From Xiamenia xianingshaonis (GTDB lineage Bacteria > Actinomycetota > Coriobacteriia > Coriobacteriales > Eggerthellaceae): a stretch of 64,000 nt of DNA. The notes under the pieces were generated by a model. That model was not told the DNA's origin, searched no databases, and worked only from the letters and a program-made list of their open reading frames with translations. Shown piece by piece: positions 27,001-39,000 of this stretch (its first letter is position 1; every line of letters begins with the position of its first letter). Where the stretch lies: assembly GCF_017945865.1 (NCBI RefSeq), contig NZ_CP072829.1:124001-188000 (forward strand). Reading direction: 5' to 3'. The position numbers and the translations under genes were made by a program.

Positions 27001-30000
27001 GCCGTGCCGCAAGACGGTCTGATTTCTGCACAAGTGGTCGGCAACGACCGTCTGGCAAAGCAGGTGGCCGTGCCGCATGGCTTCCGCCTGGACGTTGACG
27101 CCATGGACGACAGCAAGACCGGCCGTCTTGACGTGAATGGCAAGCAGGTCCCGGCTGCCGGCAAGCAGGAAGCCGACGACGTCGACCCGCTGCGCCTGAA
27201 TGCCGGTTGGGACTACCTCACCAACTTGCAGGGACAAGTGCGCACGCTCGACAGCAAGGGCAAGTACTACTACCCCGATGCTGCGCATACGCTGCCGGAA
27301 GGCATCACGAAGAACGCGCCGGTCATCCGCTTCTCCACTGCCAAGGTGACCGAGCCGACGTACAACCAGTACCTGGAAGGCTCCGAGCGCAAGCCCGGAG
27401 AAGGAGAGACCGACCTCGACGTGCACTTGAACCACTTCGTCAGCGCTGTGCCGCGCTACGATGACACGAAGTACGTGGAAACCGAGCGCAGCCGTGCCGG
27501 CTTCACGCGCATCAAAGAATCGCCGGTCATCGGCGTTGAGATCACGCAAGGCTATCTGTCCGGCAACCCGACCACGGGTTACAAATGGGCTGAAGGCGTG
27601 TCGGTGATCAACAAGGACGCGTCGCGCATGATGCGCTATCGCATCCTGCTGTCGAACTTGTCGCGCGAACAGATGGACACGCTGGGCTATGGCGACGACT
27701 ACGAACAAGACGTTGCCGGCAACCCGCAAATTTCGCAGATTCTGCCCTTCATTGAAGGCTTCGGCTCGGCTGAAGAGCTTACTGACGATAAGTTCCAGTA
27801 TGTCAACTATGACAACATCTATGAACCGTACACGGCCTACGCGCCGACGATGACCTACGTCAACAATCGCGTCTCGGAGCAGCGTGCTGCCTACGATGGC
27901 GCGTTCGTGAAGTATGGCGATACGAACATGCAGGGCTGCACGCCCGAGGGCGTCGCGAAGAACACGCTTGTCGTGCTGAACGGCGCCAATGGCAAGCCGG
28001 CGTATTGGTTCGAGGGTTCCGACCGTACCGTCTCGCTGGGGATGAAAGATTCGCTCGACGACGGCGGCAGTCTGTTGATCACGACCGATCCGGATACTCG
28101 CGAAATGGTCGTCTCCGACCTCATGCGCCAGTACTCGTTCATCGCTGACCTGCGCGAACCTACGAACCCGAAGTATTACGACGCTGCCGGTTACTTGGCA
28201 AGGACAACGCTCAACCCGATGCTCATCGACGCCACCAATTCGAACGACCTGAAGTATTCTGATCTGAATGGGTCGCTGACCGTTTTGACGAAGATCACCA
28301 ACAACGAAGGCTTGCTGGTGTTTGGTGACGGCAGCATCAACGCGCACATCGAGTCGACAAAGACCGAAGATGGCGCGACCGAGTCCACCATCAAATACGA
28401 TGGCAAGGTCGACGAGGCGCACTACGACGAAAGCAACCCGCACTTCTACAAAGCGCTCATGAAGGAATTCGACGAAGTGAGCGAGGAGACTTACTACACC
28501 GATGCACACGGCGTCGAGCTGTACCCGACCAATGACGATCTCAATGAGTTCACCTACGAAAACGGCACTTCGTTTAACTATGACTTGATCGTGACCACTA
28601 CGCACAAAGGCGACGGCACGACGCATACCATCTACGAGGACCCGCGCGGCAAACGCTTCGACGCCTTTGTCGAAGGCGACACCGTCATCACGCATGGCCG
28701 CAAGGCGGTCAAGGCCTACGACTACTTTGATTGGGACTACGCGTCGAAGCGGGTCGGTGGCAAATCGCATGCCAACCTCAACTCCACGACCCCCATTTGG
28801 ACCTACTACGTGGTCGATCTTGACGAGCGCCTCAACGTCGGCGACGTCATTTCCGAAGGCGCCGACTCGCGCGTGCCGCGCCTGAACACGGCGTCCATCT
28901 ACAAGAACACCGACCAGGTCCAAAACCTGGCGGGCGCTCTGCGCATCGAAGACAAGGCTGCCGGCATCAACACCGACAACAGCCATCCGCGCAAGATGTT
29001 GAACTGGCGCTTCACGGGCAAGCGTGCCGAAAAAGTCGAAGGCGACAAGACCATTGTCGAGCAGAGCCGCGGCGTGCTTGAGCCGGGCCAAGGCATCATC
29101 ATCGAACTGATGATGCCCATCGACAAGAACTCTTCTGACATGATTGCCGAAGAGCTGTTGACCACGGCTGCTTATGCCTACAAGCCGGGCAACTTCAAGC
29201 CCTACATCCCGACGGACGCCGAGTCTGACGGCTCTACGCACGGCCTTATTTCCGACACGCGCGACGTCAACCTCGACAGCGTGTACAGCCAGCCGATGGT
29301 CATGCACCAGACCAAAGCGCTCAGCTTTGAATCCGTGTCTGGCATCGGCGACGAGAAGCACGTCAGCACCCAGCTCGAATCGCTGTCGACCCACCTGGTC
29401 AACGGCCCGGCTGCCGTCCCCGAAGGCACGTCGTACACCTACCTGTCCGACATGGTGAACGCCGACAAGGATACGGTGAACGCCGTCAAGTACAAAGAAA
29501 TGATGTTCTACGACATCCTGCCGTTCGAAAAAGACAAGTACGCGTCGAAGAACGACAACCGCGAGCCCTTCGATCGCGAATCGAAGTGGAACGGCTTCTT
29601 GGAAGACCTCGACTCCATCAAGGTCATCCGCTACAGCTCCGGCCTTGGCGGCGCTGCGTCGCGCACCGAAACGCTGACCAACGGATCCACCGTCGAAGTG
29701 TGGGTTGGTCCGTTCGTCACGAAGTCCATTGACGACGATGGTTTCGTCGACATGGAAGTCGGCAACGAAGACAACATGAAATGGCTGTACAAGTACGCGC
29801 AGCACGTGAACGAAGAAGGCGTGGAATTCCCCGAGCCGACGCTTGACGCCCTTGGCAACGAAATTGACGGCGGCGGCGCCGATCGCGTGTACGAGCAGAT
29901 GGAAATGGCCCGCGTGGGTGAAAAGAAGATGGTCTGCGTCATCAGCGGCGCAAACAACGAGGACAAGATCATCACCGAACAAGACCCCGAGTGGAGCGAT

Positions 30001-33000
30001 CCGTCCATTGAGAAGGTCACGAAGGAAGAACAGGTGCGCACGGCAGACGAAGTGAAGCGCTCCTGGAACATGGTCAAGCTGAGCGAATTGAAGAATTACC
30101 TGCAGGTGTACCCGGAGAAGACCGAAGAGTTCACCCGCGCCATCCGCGCCATCCTGGCTCAGCCCCTTGCCTCGACATACGTTCCGGCTCGCGGCTACGT
30201 GCGTCTGTCGTATGACTTGGTGGCTCCGCTCAACCTGCCCAAGTTCGTCGGTTCCAAGACCGGCAACCCGGCGGTCGACCTGTTCACGAGCGGCGAGGCC
30301 GCTGGCGGTGCCGGCACGGACGCGCAGCTGCTGCCCACGCCGATCACCGACACCGGAGACGAGCCGGAGACCTCTGGGATGACTGACGATCAGAAGTCCA
30401 ACCGCGCCAAGCAGATGCGCAGCGTCATGCAGGTCAACTCGTTCGTGCCATTCGTGCGCCAAAACGCTGGCGGCGGCGCCCACAACACCTATTACCGTGA
30501 GAACAATCAGGCGTCGGCCTTCGTGGACGCTCCTGACGATCGCGGCTACATCGGCGACTATGTCTGGCTGGACAGCGACTGGTCCACCGTGCCGTGGGAC
30601 GACGTGTACTCCGGCGTCGACCTGTCTGACGAAGACTTCGAGAACAACAACTGGAACCCCATTGACCGCAAAGACAAGTACGGGGCTTTCACCAACTGGA
30701 CCGGCTTGCGCAAGGGCGACACGTACAAGACGAGCGCCAACGGCCGTCCGCTGCTGAAGGGCGTCGATCCCGATACCGGCAAGCGATTCGACCGTACGGT
30801 CACCTATGAGCAGGAAGTCCTCAATGAGCAATCCGGCACCTACAAGGTGGTCAAGAAGTCTGCGTACAAAGACCTTGACTTCGACGGCAAAGAGGAAGAC
30901 CCCGGCTTGAACGACGTCAAGATCGAGCTGCTGAACGAATACGGCATTCCGGTCAATCGCGACGGCGAAGCCTCTGTGCGCATCAAGAACGACAAGACCA
31001 GCGACGAATGGCGCTGGGTCGTATGCAACGCCCGCACCGGCGAGCCCGAGCTCGACATGTACAACAACTACATCAATGCCGACGCTGGTGAACCTTACGT
31101 CACGTACACCAAGACCGACTACTACGGCAACCCGGGCTACTACGTCTTCTCCAACCTGGCGCCGGGCAACTACCGCCTGCGCTTCACCTTCCCGGAGGAG
31201 TATTACAACTGGTCGCCCACGTCGACCACTATCGGCAAGCCTGAGCTCTACGCGCTGGCCAACGACACCGAGCTCACCGTTGAGCGTGTCGAACGCGAGA
31301 AGAACAGCAAGGGCGAGGTCACCCAAGAGGCTGCGCTGGTGGTTACCACGGCCGCCATCAAAGTGGAGCCGGTGCAGTACGACGACAGCGTGAAGGATTC
31401 GTCGGGCGACCCGATGTTCACCGACGAGAAGCATCGCGCCTATGACGAGAAGATGACGTCGATGAAGCTCGGCATCGCCCAGGGCGTCACGTTCGAGGGC
31501 GTCGCCTTCCGCGACGACGTGTACGAAGACGGCACCGTCATGGACACGAGCCTCATCAACTCGCTGCTCGATTCGGTCGGCACGGGCAAAGGCCTGGAAT
31601 ACACGAAGGACGACGGCAGCCTGTCCAACATGCCCATCAGCTCGGAACAGCAGATGCAGGGCGCCACGCCGGCCAAGGAAAAGCGCCTCGAAGGCATCCG
31701 GGTGAACGTGTACGAATACGATCCTGAAACGAAGAGCACGATGTCGACCCTCGCGGAAGACGCCGACGGCCAGTCCGCCACGGTCGTCACCGGCGACGAC
31801 GGCTTCTTCCGCTTCCGTCTGAAGAGCGGCAAGCAGTACATCTTCCGCACGTCGGACACGGTGTCCACGCGTCTCATCAAGCCGACGCTGGCTACCTGGA
31901 CTGAAGATCCGCTGAAGTACAAGAACGACGGCTTCTGTTATCTGCAGGAAAACTCGTTCCCGGATGGCTTCGACCCGGCCAGCGACGTCTACCTTGATGC
32001 CGTAGATTCGGAGAACCCGAACAACCGGTTGACCGACATTCCGGTCAACCCGAACGACTTGCTGTACAAGTCTGGCTCGTCGCGCACCTACCCGGTCGTC
32101 GCCGAACTGCCGCTTGACGAAAACGGCGTGGCCATCTACGAAGACGAAGCCAACAAGTGGCTCGGCTTTGAGCGTCGCGACAAGCTGGCCTTTGGCTTCA
32201 TCGACGGCACGAAGGGCTATTTGGGCAACAACGTGTGGAACGACGAAAACTACGACGGCATCCAGCAGGTTGGCGAGCCGGGCATCGGCTCGGGCGTCAA
32301 TTCCGGCATCCGCGTGAAGCTGGAAACGTGGTACTACGCGCCGAAGAACGCTGAAGTGAAGGAACGCGCGAAGCTTGACGAGGACGGTTGCCCGATCACC
32401 GAGATGGACAAGGATGGCACTCAGGTTCCGGTCAAGGAAGAGTACCTTGAGGACAGCGGAGAGTACGAGTGGAAGCTCATGCCGGGCTCCTATCAGCCCG
32501 TGTTCAACGAGGACGGCACGCCGGTCTTCGAAGGCGGCAAGCAGGCGGTGGAATGGACCGACGGCCTGCGCGAGGCGTGGACCGGCGATGCCGCTGAAAT
32601 CGGCATGTACATGTTCCGTGACGTGAGCAGCTATGTGATCGACCCGCGCGACACGCGTGAAGTGAACGACAACTACAAGGTGAAGCGCCTGGCCGGCTAT
32701 CGTTTGCGCATTGACCAGGAAGACCTGATGGGCCAGGAGGAAGACTACTCCATCACCATCCGCGACGCCTTGAAGCGCAACGACGTGACCGGCGAGATCG
32801 AAGGCATGTCCATCGACTCCGATTCCGACCTGAAGACGCAGGCTGAGAAGACCACCGTGCTGTCGCAGGCGCGCATCGCTGAAACCAAGCAGTCCGAAGA
32901 CAATGGCGGCACGCCGGTAACGACCTATACCAACGAGCAGCTCGAAGACGGCAAGCGCACCGACGACGAGTACGTTATGACGTACTACCTCAACGAGCCG

Positions 33001-36000
33001 GTGACGTCGCAGACTGAAGCGGGCACGTTCCTTGACGACGGCAAGCGCTTCATCGTGATGGCCAACATCGGCCAGCAGACGTCGAAGGGCGAAATCGTCG
33101 AAAAGCCCGGCACTCTTGGCTACGACGCGGAGAAGCTGACCAATCTTAATCCCTACGCGAACCTTGAGCAGGGCAAGTACGCGGAAGTCACTTTCAAGAC
33201 GACGTATCGCAACGAAACCGAAGGTTCGCAGAACCTGGTCATTGCCGATCCGTATCCGACCGGCGACAACGTGCGCGTTCTGACCGTGAAGGCGACAGTT
33301 GACGAGGATCTGCTGAAGTGGAACAACCCGGTGGGCAACTCGACCGAGACGTGGACCGTGAAGAGGCCTGACGGTGAGCTGGTGAACAAAGATCGTCCGA
33401 CGCTGCGCGGCTGGAAGCAGGCCGAGGGCGAAACGACGCATCGCAGCCTCACGTGCAAGGTGGACGACACCGACGCGTCGGGCAACCCTCAGGTCACGTT
33501 CTCGGGCCTGACGCTGGCCCCGGGCCAGTCGGTGACGCTTGAGGTGACCTACTACTTCAAGGCCACCAAGACGGTCGCGCACGTCGTGTCCATCACCGAC
33601 AAGAACGATTCCGCGAACAACATGGAAACGAACGTCGTCAGCTACAAGGTCTTCCGTGACCCAGAGGCGCTCAAGCCGCCGCTGCCGTTCTGCGTGGGCA
33701 CTGTCGACGCCGATGCCGACGTTGAAACGTATAATCCGGCCACCGACGAGATGGATACCAAGATCGAGGCCAACGCGATAACGCCCGACGTGATGAATCA
33801 GTCGTACCAGACGGCGCTTGAGATGATTCACGGCATCGGGAATGGTAACCCGTTCAAGGTTGGCCGCGTGACGTTTGATCCTACTAGTGCGAAAGACCCT
33901 GGTATCGTCATTGCCCAGCAGCCGCAGCCGGGCGAAAAGAAGCTTCCGGGCGCTGCCGTCAACCTGGTCGTCAGCGGTTCCATTGCCGCTGTGAAAACCT
34001 ATGATTCCGATGCTCTTGGCAACGAAATTGTCGAGACGCCGGCTTACGACAAGTACCTGCCGGAAAACAGCGTTGTGCAGTCAGTTCCAGAGGATCAGAA
34101 GAAGTACGAGAATCTGAAGGAAACCGAATACCTGGTGACGGCGGGCGATGAGAACACGGTGCCGCGCAAGGGTTTGATAGTCACGACCAACTACATTGGC
34201 GTCGATCGCTATGGAACCGAGGCGGAGGTCGAAGACGCTATCAGTCGTCTGTGGCGCGAAGCGTCGCATTACAAGCAGAAGATTCCGCAAGCTCCTGTTC
34301 CCGTACCTGATCCTGAAACGTACAATCCCGATCCTGAGAGCAATCCGGACTCCAAGTACTTCTGGCAGAAGTTCCTGGCCAAGAACGTTGACCCGAGCAG
34401 CGTGTCCGATGCCCAGAAGCAAAAAGCCATTGAACGCTCCGGCGAGCAATGGGAAAAGGACTGGACCAGTTTCGTCGAGAAATACGCCAACGTGCTTGGC
34501 TTTGCGTACCGCGACTACAACAAGACGATCATCGAATGCAACAAGCCGGCATCTGCGAACGGCAAGGTCTACAGCCAGCCGTACACCATGTTCAATCTGA
34601 TGTTGGAAGGCGACGAGCCTGAGGTGTGCTACGAGGCGTACAAGAGCCTCTATAAGGGCACAGGTTCGCCCTACATCCTGACGGACGGAAAGGGTGAAAT
34701 TCGCATCGACGTTGAGGGCGGCAGGCAGAAGGATCGCTTCGAGCTCGCAGCTGAGAAGTTCCCCGGGTTCGAAGCCATCTACAACAAGCTGCGCGAGAAC
34801 TACGAGACGGCCGTTGCCAAGTACAACGAGGTCATGATCCTGTACACCCAGCTGAACGACGCCTACAACTCCTACAAGGCCGACTATAAGGAGTATCAGC
34901 AGGAGAGGCTTGAATACGGCGCAGAGATCGAATACGGCGCCAACAAGATGCTGTTCGGCGACGTGGTGTACGACCTGGGCGACGCTGTGCGCCTGAACAA
35001 CTGGGACGTGGGTTTGGTCGCCGTACCGCGTTCGACCATCACCGGCAAGGTGTGGGACGACGGCTACTACAAGAACTCCGACAAGCCCGAAGACCGCCAA
35101 GGCACCACCGCCGACGGCCGCGACGTCTCCGAGCTGTCCGAGGCCGAAGTCGCCGCGCTGGCCTACAACGGCGCGCAGGACGGCAACGAGTCTGGCATCG
35201 CCAACCAGCTGATGTACCTGACGCAGTGGTACTACCTGCCCGTCAATGTTGAAAAGCCGGCCGAGAGCAACATCACGGTCCAGAATGCAGAGGCGACGGG
35301 TCTGACGTTGCCGAAGGCTACGGACGGGGCCGGTGCTGCGGGCTCCGGAGGCCCTGCCACGGAAGACGACGGCGCACCGAAGGACATGGTGCCGTACTAC
35401 ACCACCGTTCAGAATTGGGACACGCTGTCCGACGACGACAAGCTGAAGAAGCTCGCCGAGCAGGCCGGCCTGAAAGTCAAGGGCCTTACCACTGTTCAGC
35501 CGAGTGACGACGCCTATGGCAAGCTTGCCAAGAAAGACGTCGAGCTGTCCTCCGACGATGCTGGCCTGTGGGTGCGCAACGTCTACTTCGGCGCCGACGC
35601 CCAGACAGCCAAGTGGAAGGCCATCAACGCCACGTCCTACTACGAGTGGGATGACGAGAAGAACACCTACGTCGACTTCGAGGACTACGTCGACATCATC
35701 AAGACCGTCCCGGGCGACAACGGCGCCACTGTCAAGACGGTTGGCAAATACTATCCCGAGACGCAGACGTTCCGCGTTGACGCCGACACGGCAGCGCACC
35801 TGAAACTCAACAGCGACAAGCTGGTCATCAACGACTCGTTCATCAAGGTTGACAAATCTTGGGAGGACGGCGGCATCACGCTGAGCCTTGGCGAAGACCG
35901 CATGATTCGCAACGACGACGGCACCGTGAAGACGTTCGCCAACGGTCGCGTGATGACCATCGATCCGGCCGCTCGCGTTTATCGCGGTTCGGACATCCTG

Positions 36001-39000
36001 AAGCGCATCGCCAACGAGGCCACCGACACAGACGAAGTGCAGCTAGCCAGCGACAAGTACACGACCGTCAACACCTTCGGCACCGACGCGGCAACGCTTG
36101 GCGCCGTGGCCCGCGACGACGACGGCACGCTGAAGTTCATGGTTCGCCCGCGCACCGACAACAGCTGGATCGTCGGCAACCTGAATGCCGAGGGCAAGGA
36201 AATCGCCGGCTTCGACACGCATGGCAATCTGGTCGACGCCAGCAAGGCGAAATGGGCCGACATCGTCGACAACGACCCGTGCCTCGCGAAGGACGAGTTG
36301 GACAACATCATTGTCAAAGACGGCTACGCCGAAACCACCGACGGCTCCATCGTTCGCGTGGTGTCCGACGGCGATGCCACGAAGCTGCAGAGGCTCGAAC
36401 GTCCGCAGGTCATGACGGGCGTTTTGGGCGTGCTCACCGGCGACGTGGAAAAGACCGTCACCGTCGACGGCCAAGGCAACCCGAAGGTCGAATACGACCG
36501 CAGCAAGCTGGGCGTGTACGACTTCGACAACCTGCCGGCCGCCTACACCGCTCCGGACGGCGCCCACTACCTGGCGTCCTACCGCGTCGAGCTGGCTGAC
36601 CTGTACCACAACGACACCGACGAAGCCTCGCTGGCCGACAACGCCGACTGGCTGATGGCGCCCTTCCACACGGCAGGAGACGCGCCGCTGAAGGGCGTGG
36701 ACGAAGGCACCTATGCCGACATGGCGCAAGACTCCGACACCAACGACAACCGCGGCGTGGCCGGCGGCTATGCCGTGACCGCGCAAGACACGCTGGTCAC
36801 CGTGGGAGACAACGTGGTGTCGGGCCTGCGCGCCCACAGCGGCCACATCATCCTGGCCGGCACCAGCACCACGTTCCAAGGCGTTTCGGGCCACGACACG
36901 TCCGAGGGCGCCAACATTCAAATGTCGAAGGTGGCCGTGCCCATCGGCGACGTGTTCAGCAACATGGCCAGCTACAAGCCGGTCGCGGCCGAAGAGCGGT
37001 TCTCGGTGCATGCCTTCATTGAGGAGTACAAGACTAAGCATCCGGGAGCTTCGGCCGAAGGTGTGAAGAACGCAGCCAAAGACGAAGCCGTGAAGGCGCA
37101 TACCGCGGCGCTCAAGGCCGATGCCGCCAATGCTGGCAAGACCGAGGCTGAAATTGAAAACATGGCGAAAACTGCCGCTGAAGCCGACATTGCCGCCTAT
37201 GAGGACCTTGTCGCCAAGGAAGAGACGCGTCAGCAGCACATCGCGAGCTACGAGGGCGAATACCGCACTGCGCACGGCTATGAGGCTGCTGGCAAGACTG
37301 AAGAGGAAAAGGCTGCCATCGACGTTGCCGCGAAGGCCTACGCCGAAGGCAAGGAAAACATCGTCGAGCTGTACATGGCCGACAAGGGCATGTCTTACGA
37401 AGATGCCGTGGCGCAGGCCGACGCAGACATCGCACGCAACGACTACTACGCCACGCGTGACGACGAGATGAAGAAGTGCGTTGCCGAGCTCATCACGAAC
37501 GAACACATGGAAGAGGCCGACGCCGAAGCGCAGGCCGAGAAGGAATTCGACCAGCACGATTACGAGACCGAGTATCGCTACGATAATCGGGAGGCCACGG
37601 ATGCCGGGGTCGCGGCTGCTTGGACCGCCGAGCAGACCAGGCGCACGGACGAATACAACGATAGCGTCGCTGCCAAGAAAGCGGCTCTGATGGCCAACGG
37701 CAATCTGACCGAAGAGGAAGCCCAAGCGGCCGCTGTGCAGGCGATCGCCCTTGAAGACAAAGAAGCCGCTCAGAAAGAGCGCGACCGGGTGCTGGCCGAA
37801 AAGGCCAAGGCCGACGCCGAGGCTGCAGCCCGTCGCAAGGCTGCTGAATTGACTCAAGTTCGTGCCGAAGAGAACATCCAAGAGACCTTCGTCGTGTTCG
37901 ACTACCTGTCCTACCGCTACCAGGAGCGTCCGGTCGAAAAGACCGACCCGCTGGGCAACAAGTACATGGCGCTCGAACCGGTGTACGAAGAAAGCCCGGT
38001 CGCCGAGGCCGGGGCGGGCGAGCCCGTTTCCGCTGGGTCCCAGGAAGACCAGGCTCAGGCCTCGAGCCAGAGAACCAAGATCAAGCGCATCGGCGGCGGC
38101 GACGCCGGCGAGCTGGGTCCGACCACGCAGAGCATTTCCGGCGTGGTGTGGGATGACGCGCAGGACGGAAAGAACGACGGCACATACGATGCTGTCTCTG
38201 GCGGCGCCGAGAACGGCCTGCCGGGCAAGCAGCTGACGGTCGAGCGCTACTACCAGGTGGCGCGCACTAGCGAGACGAACATGGGCAGCTGGACCTACGA
38301 CACCACGTGGGCTACGCCAGCTTCCGGAGACAAGGTCAGCAGCGACGACGCCTATGCCATCGACCCGACGCTCGGCCTGGAAGGCAACGACACCTATGGC
38401 GCCAGCGTGCCGAACCTGGGCAAAACCATGGCAGCGGTGGGCTCCAAGCACACTGCCTTCGAAGGATACGACGACGATGTGTACAAGGCGCTTCAAGCTG
38501 CGCTGGAGTCCTCCAACGACGCTCTGGACAAAGCCCGGGAGGATTACGACGCCATAATGGCGGATACCACGGCGTCGGCAATTGACAAGGAACTGGCGGA
38601 CAAGGTCGTCAAGGATCTGGAAGCCAGGATTGACACCATCGAAGCGAAGCAGAAAGAGCTGGATGAGCTGAAAGCTGCTGAAGGCAAGTCGCTGGCGCAG
38701 CGCGCCGATGACGTGGTCTCGGCCGTGAAGAAGGATCACGTGCTTGCTGCCGATTTGAACTTGAGCTATACCGACGCGCTGCGCCTGCTGAACGAAGACC
38801 TCATGGTCGCGAAGACAGACCTGGCCGACCTTGAGAGCAAGCAGAGATATGCCCAAGCGTGGACGAAGGAACTGAAGGAAGCGCAAGAGAACTCGCCGCA
38901 GACGACGGCCGCCGACCTCATCGCCTTCCTTGAAGACCGTGTAAATAACCTCAAGATTCCGCTGACCGAAAATCAGCAGATGGCGCTCACTGTCTTCAAT

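Larger units (their letters stand above)
32206..35031 (+). repeat. R-type unit 0 with embedded DUF11-like, PASTA and helical parts
   Basis: Begins G-N-N-V-W-N-D-E-N-Y-D-G-I-Q and shows the R-type marker L-A-G-Y-R-L-R-I (32692), an S-D-S-D-L element (32818) and the R-type end V-V-Y-D-L, then V-G-L-V-A-V-P-R-S-T-I-T-G. Between the S-D-S-D part and the end lies about 1.9 kb of extra sequence: a DUF11-like module (33160-33657), a PASTA repeat (33799-33987) and a helix (34741-34947). It leads directly into unit S1, so it is the ancestor or a preceding member of the SPQR array. Confidence 0.6.

Noticed and set aside
27565-27579. N-P-T-T-G pentapeptide resembling a pilin-type sortase signal
   Set aside because: No hydrophobic segment or basic tail follows; it lies in the middle of a beta module.
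21205-33831. Reverse-strand open frame of 4,208 codons, and similar ones at 44950-54102, 54388-61161, 10999-16626, 40498-44691 and 4708-8289
   Set aside because: All are in codon register with the +1 gene. Their translations are Val/Leu/Arg/His-rich without domain patterns, as expected for the complement of a Asp/Asn/Thr/Lys-rich gene. They exist because TTA, CTA and TCA are rare in the sense strand.
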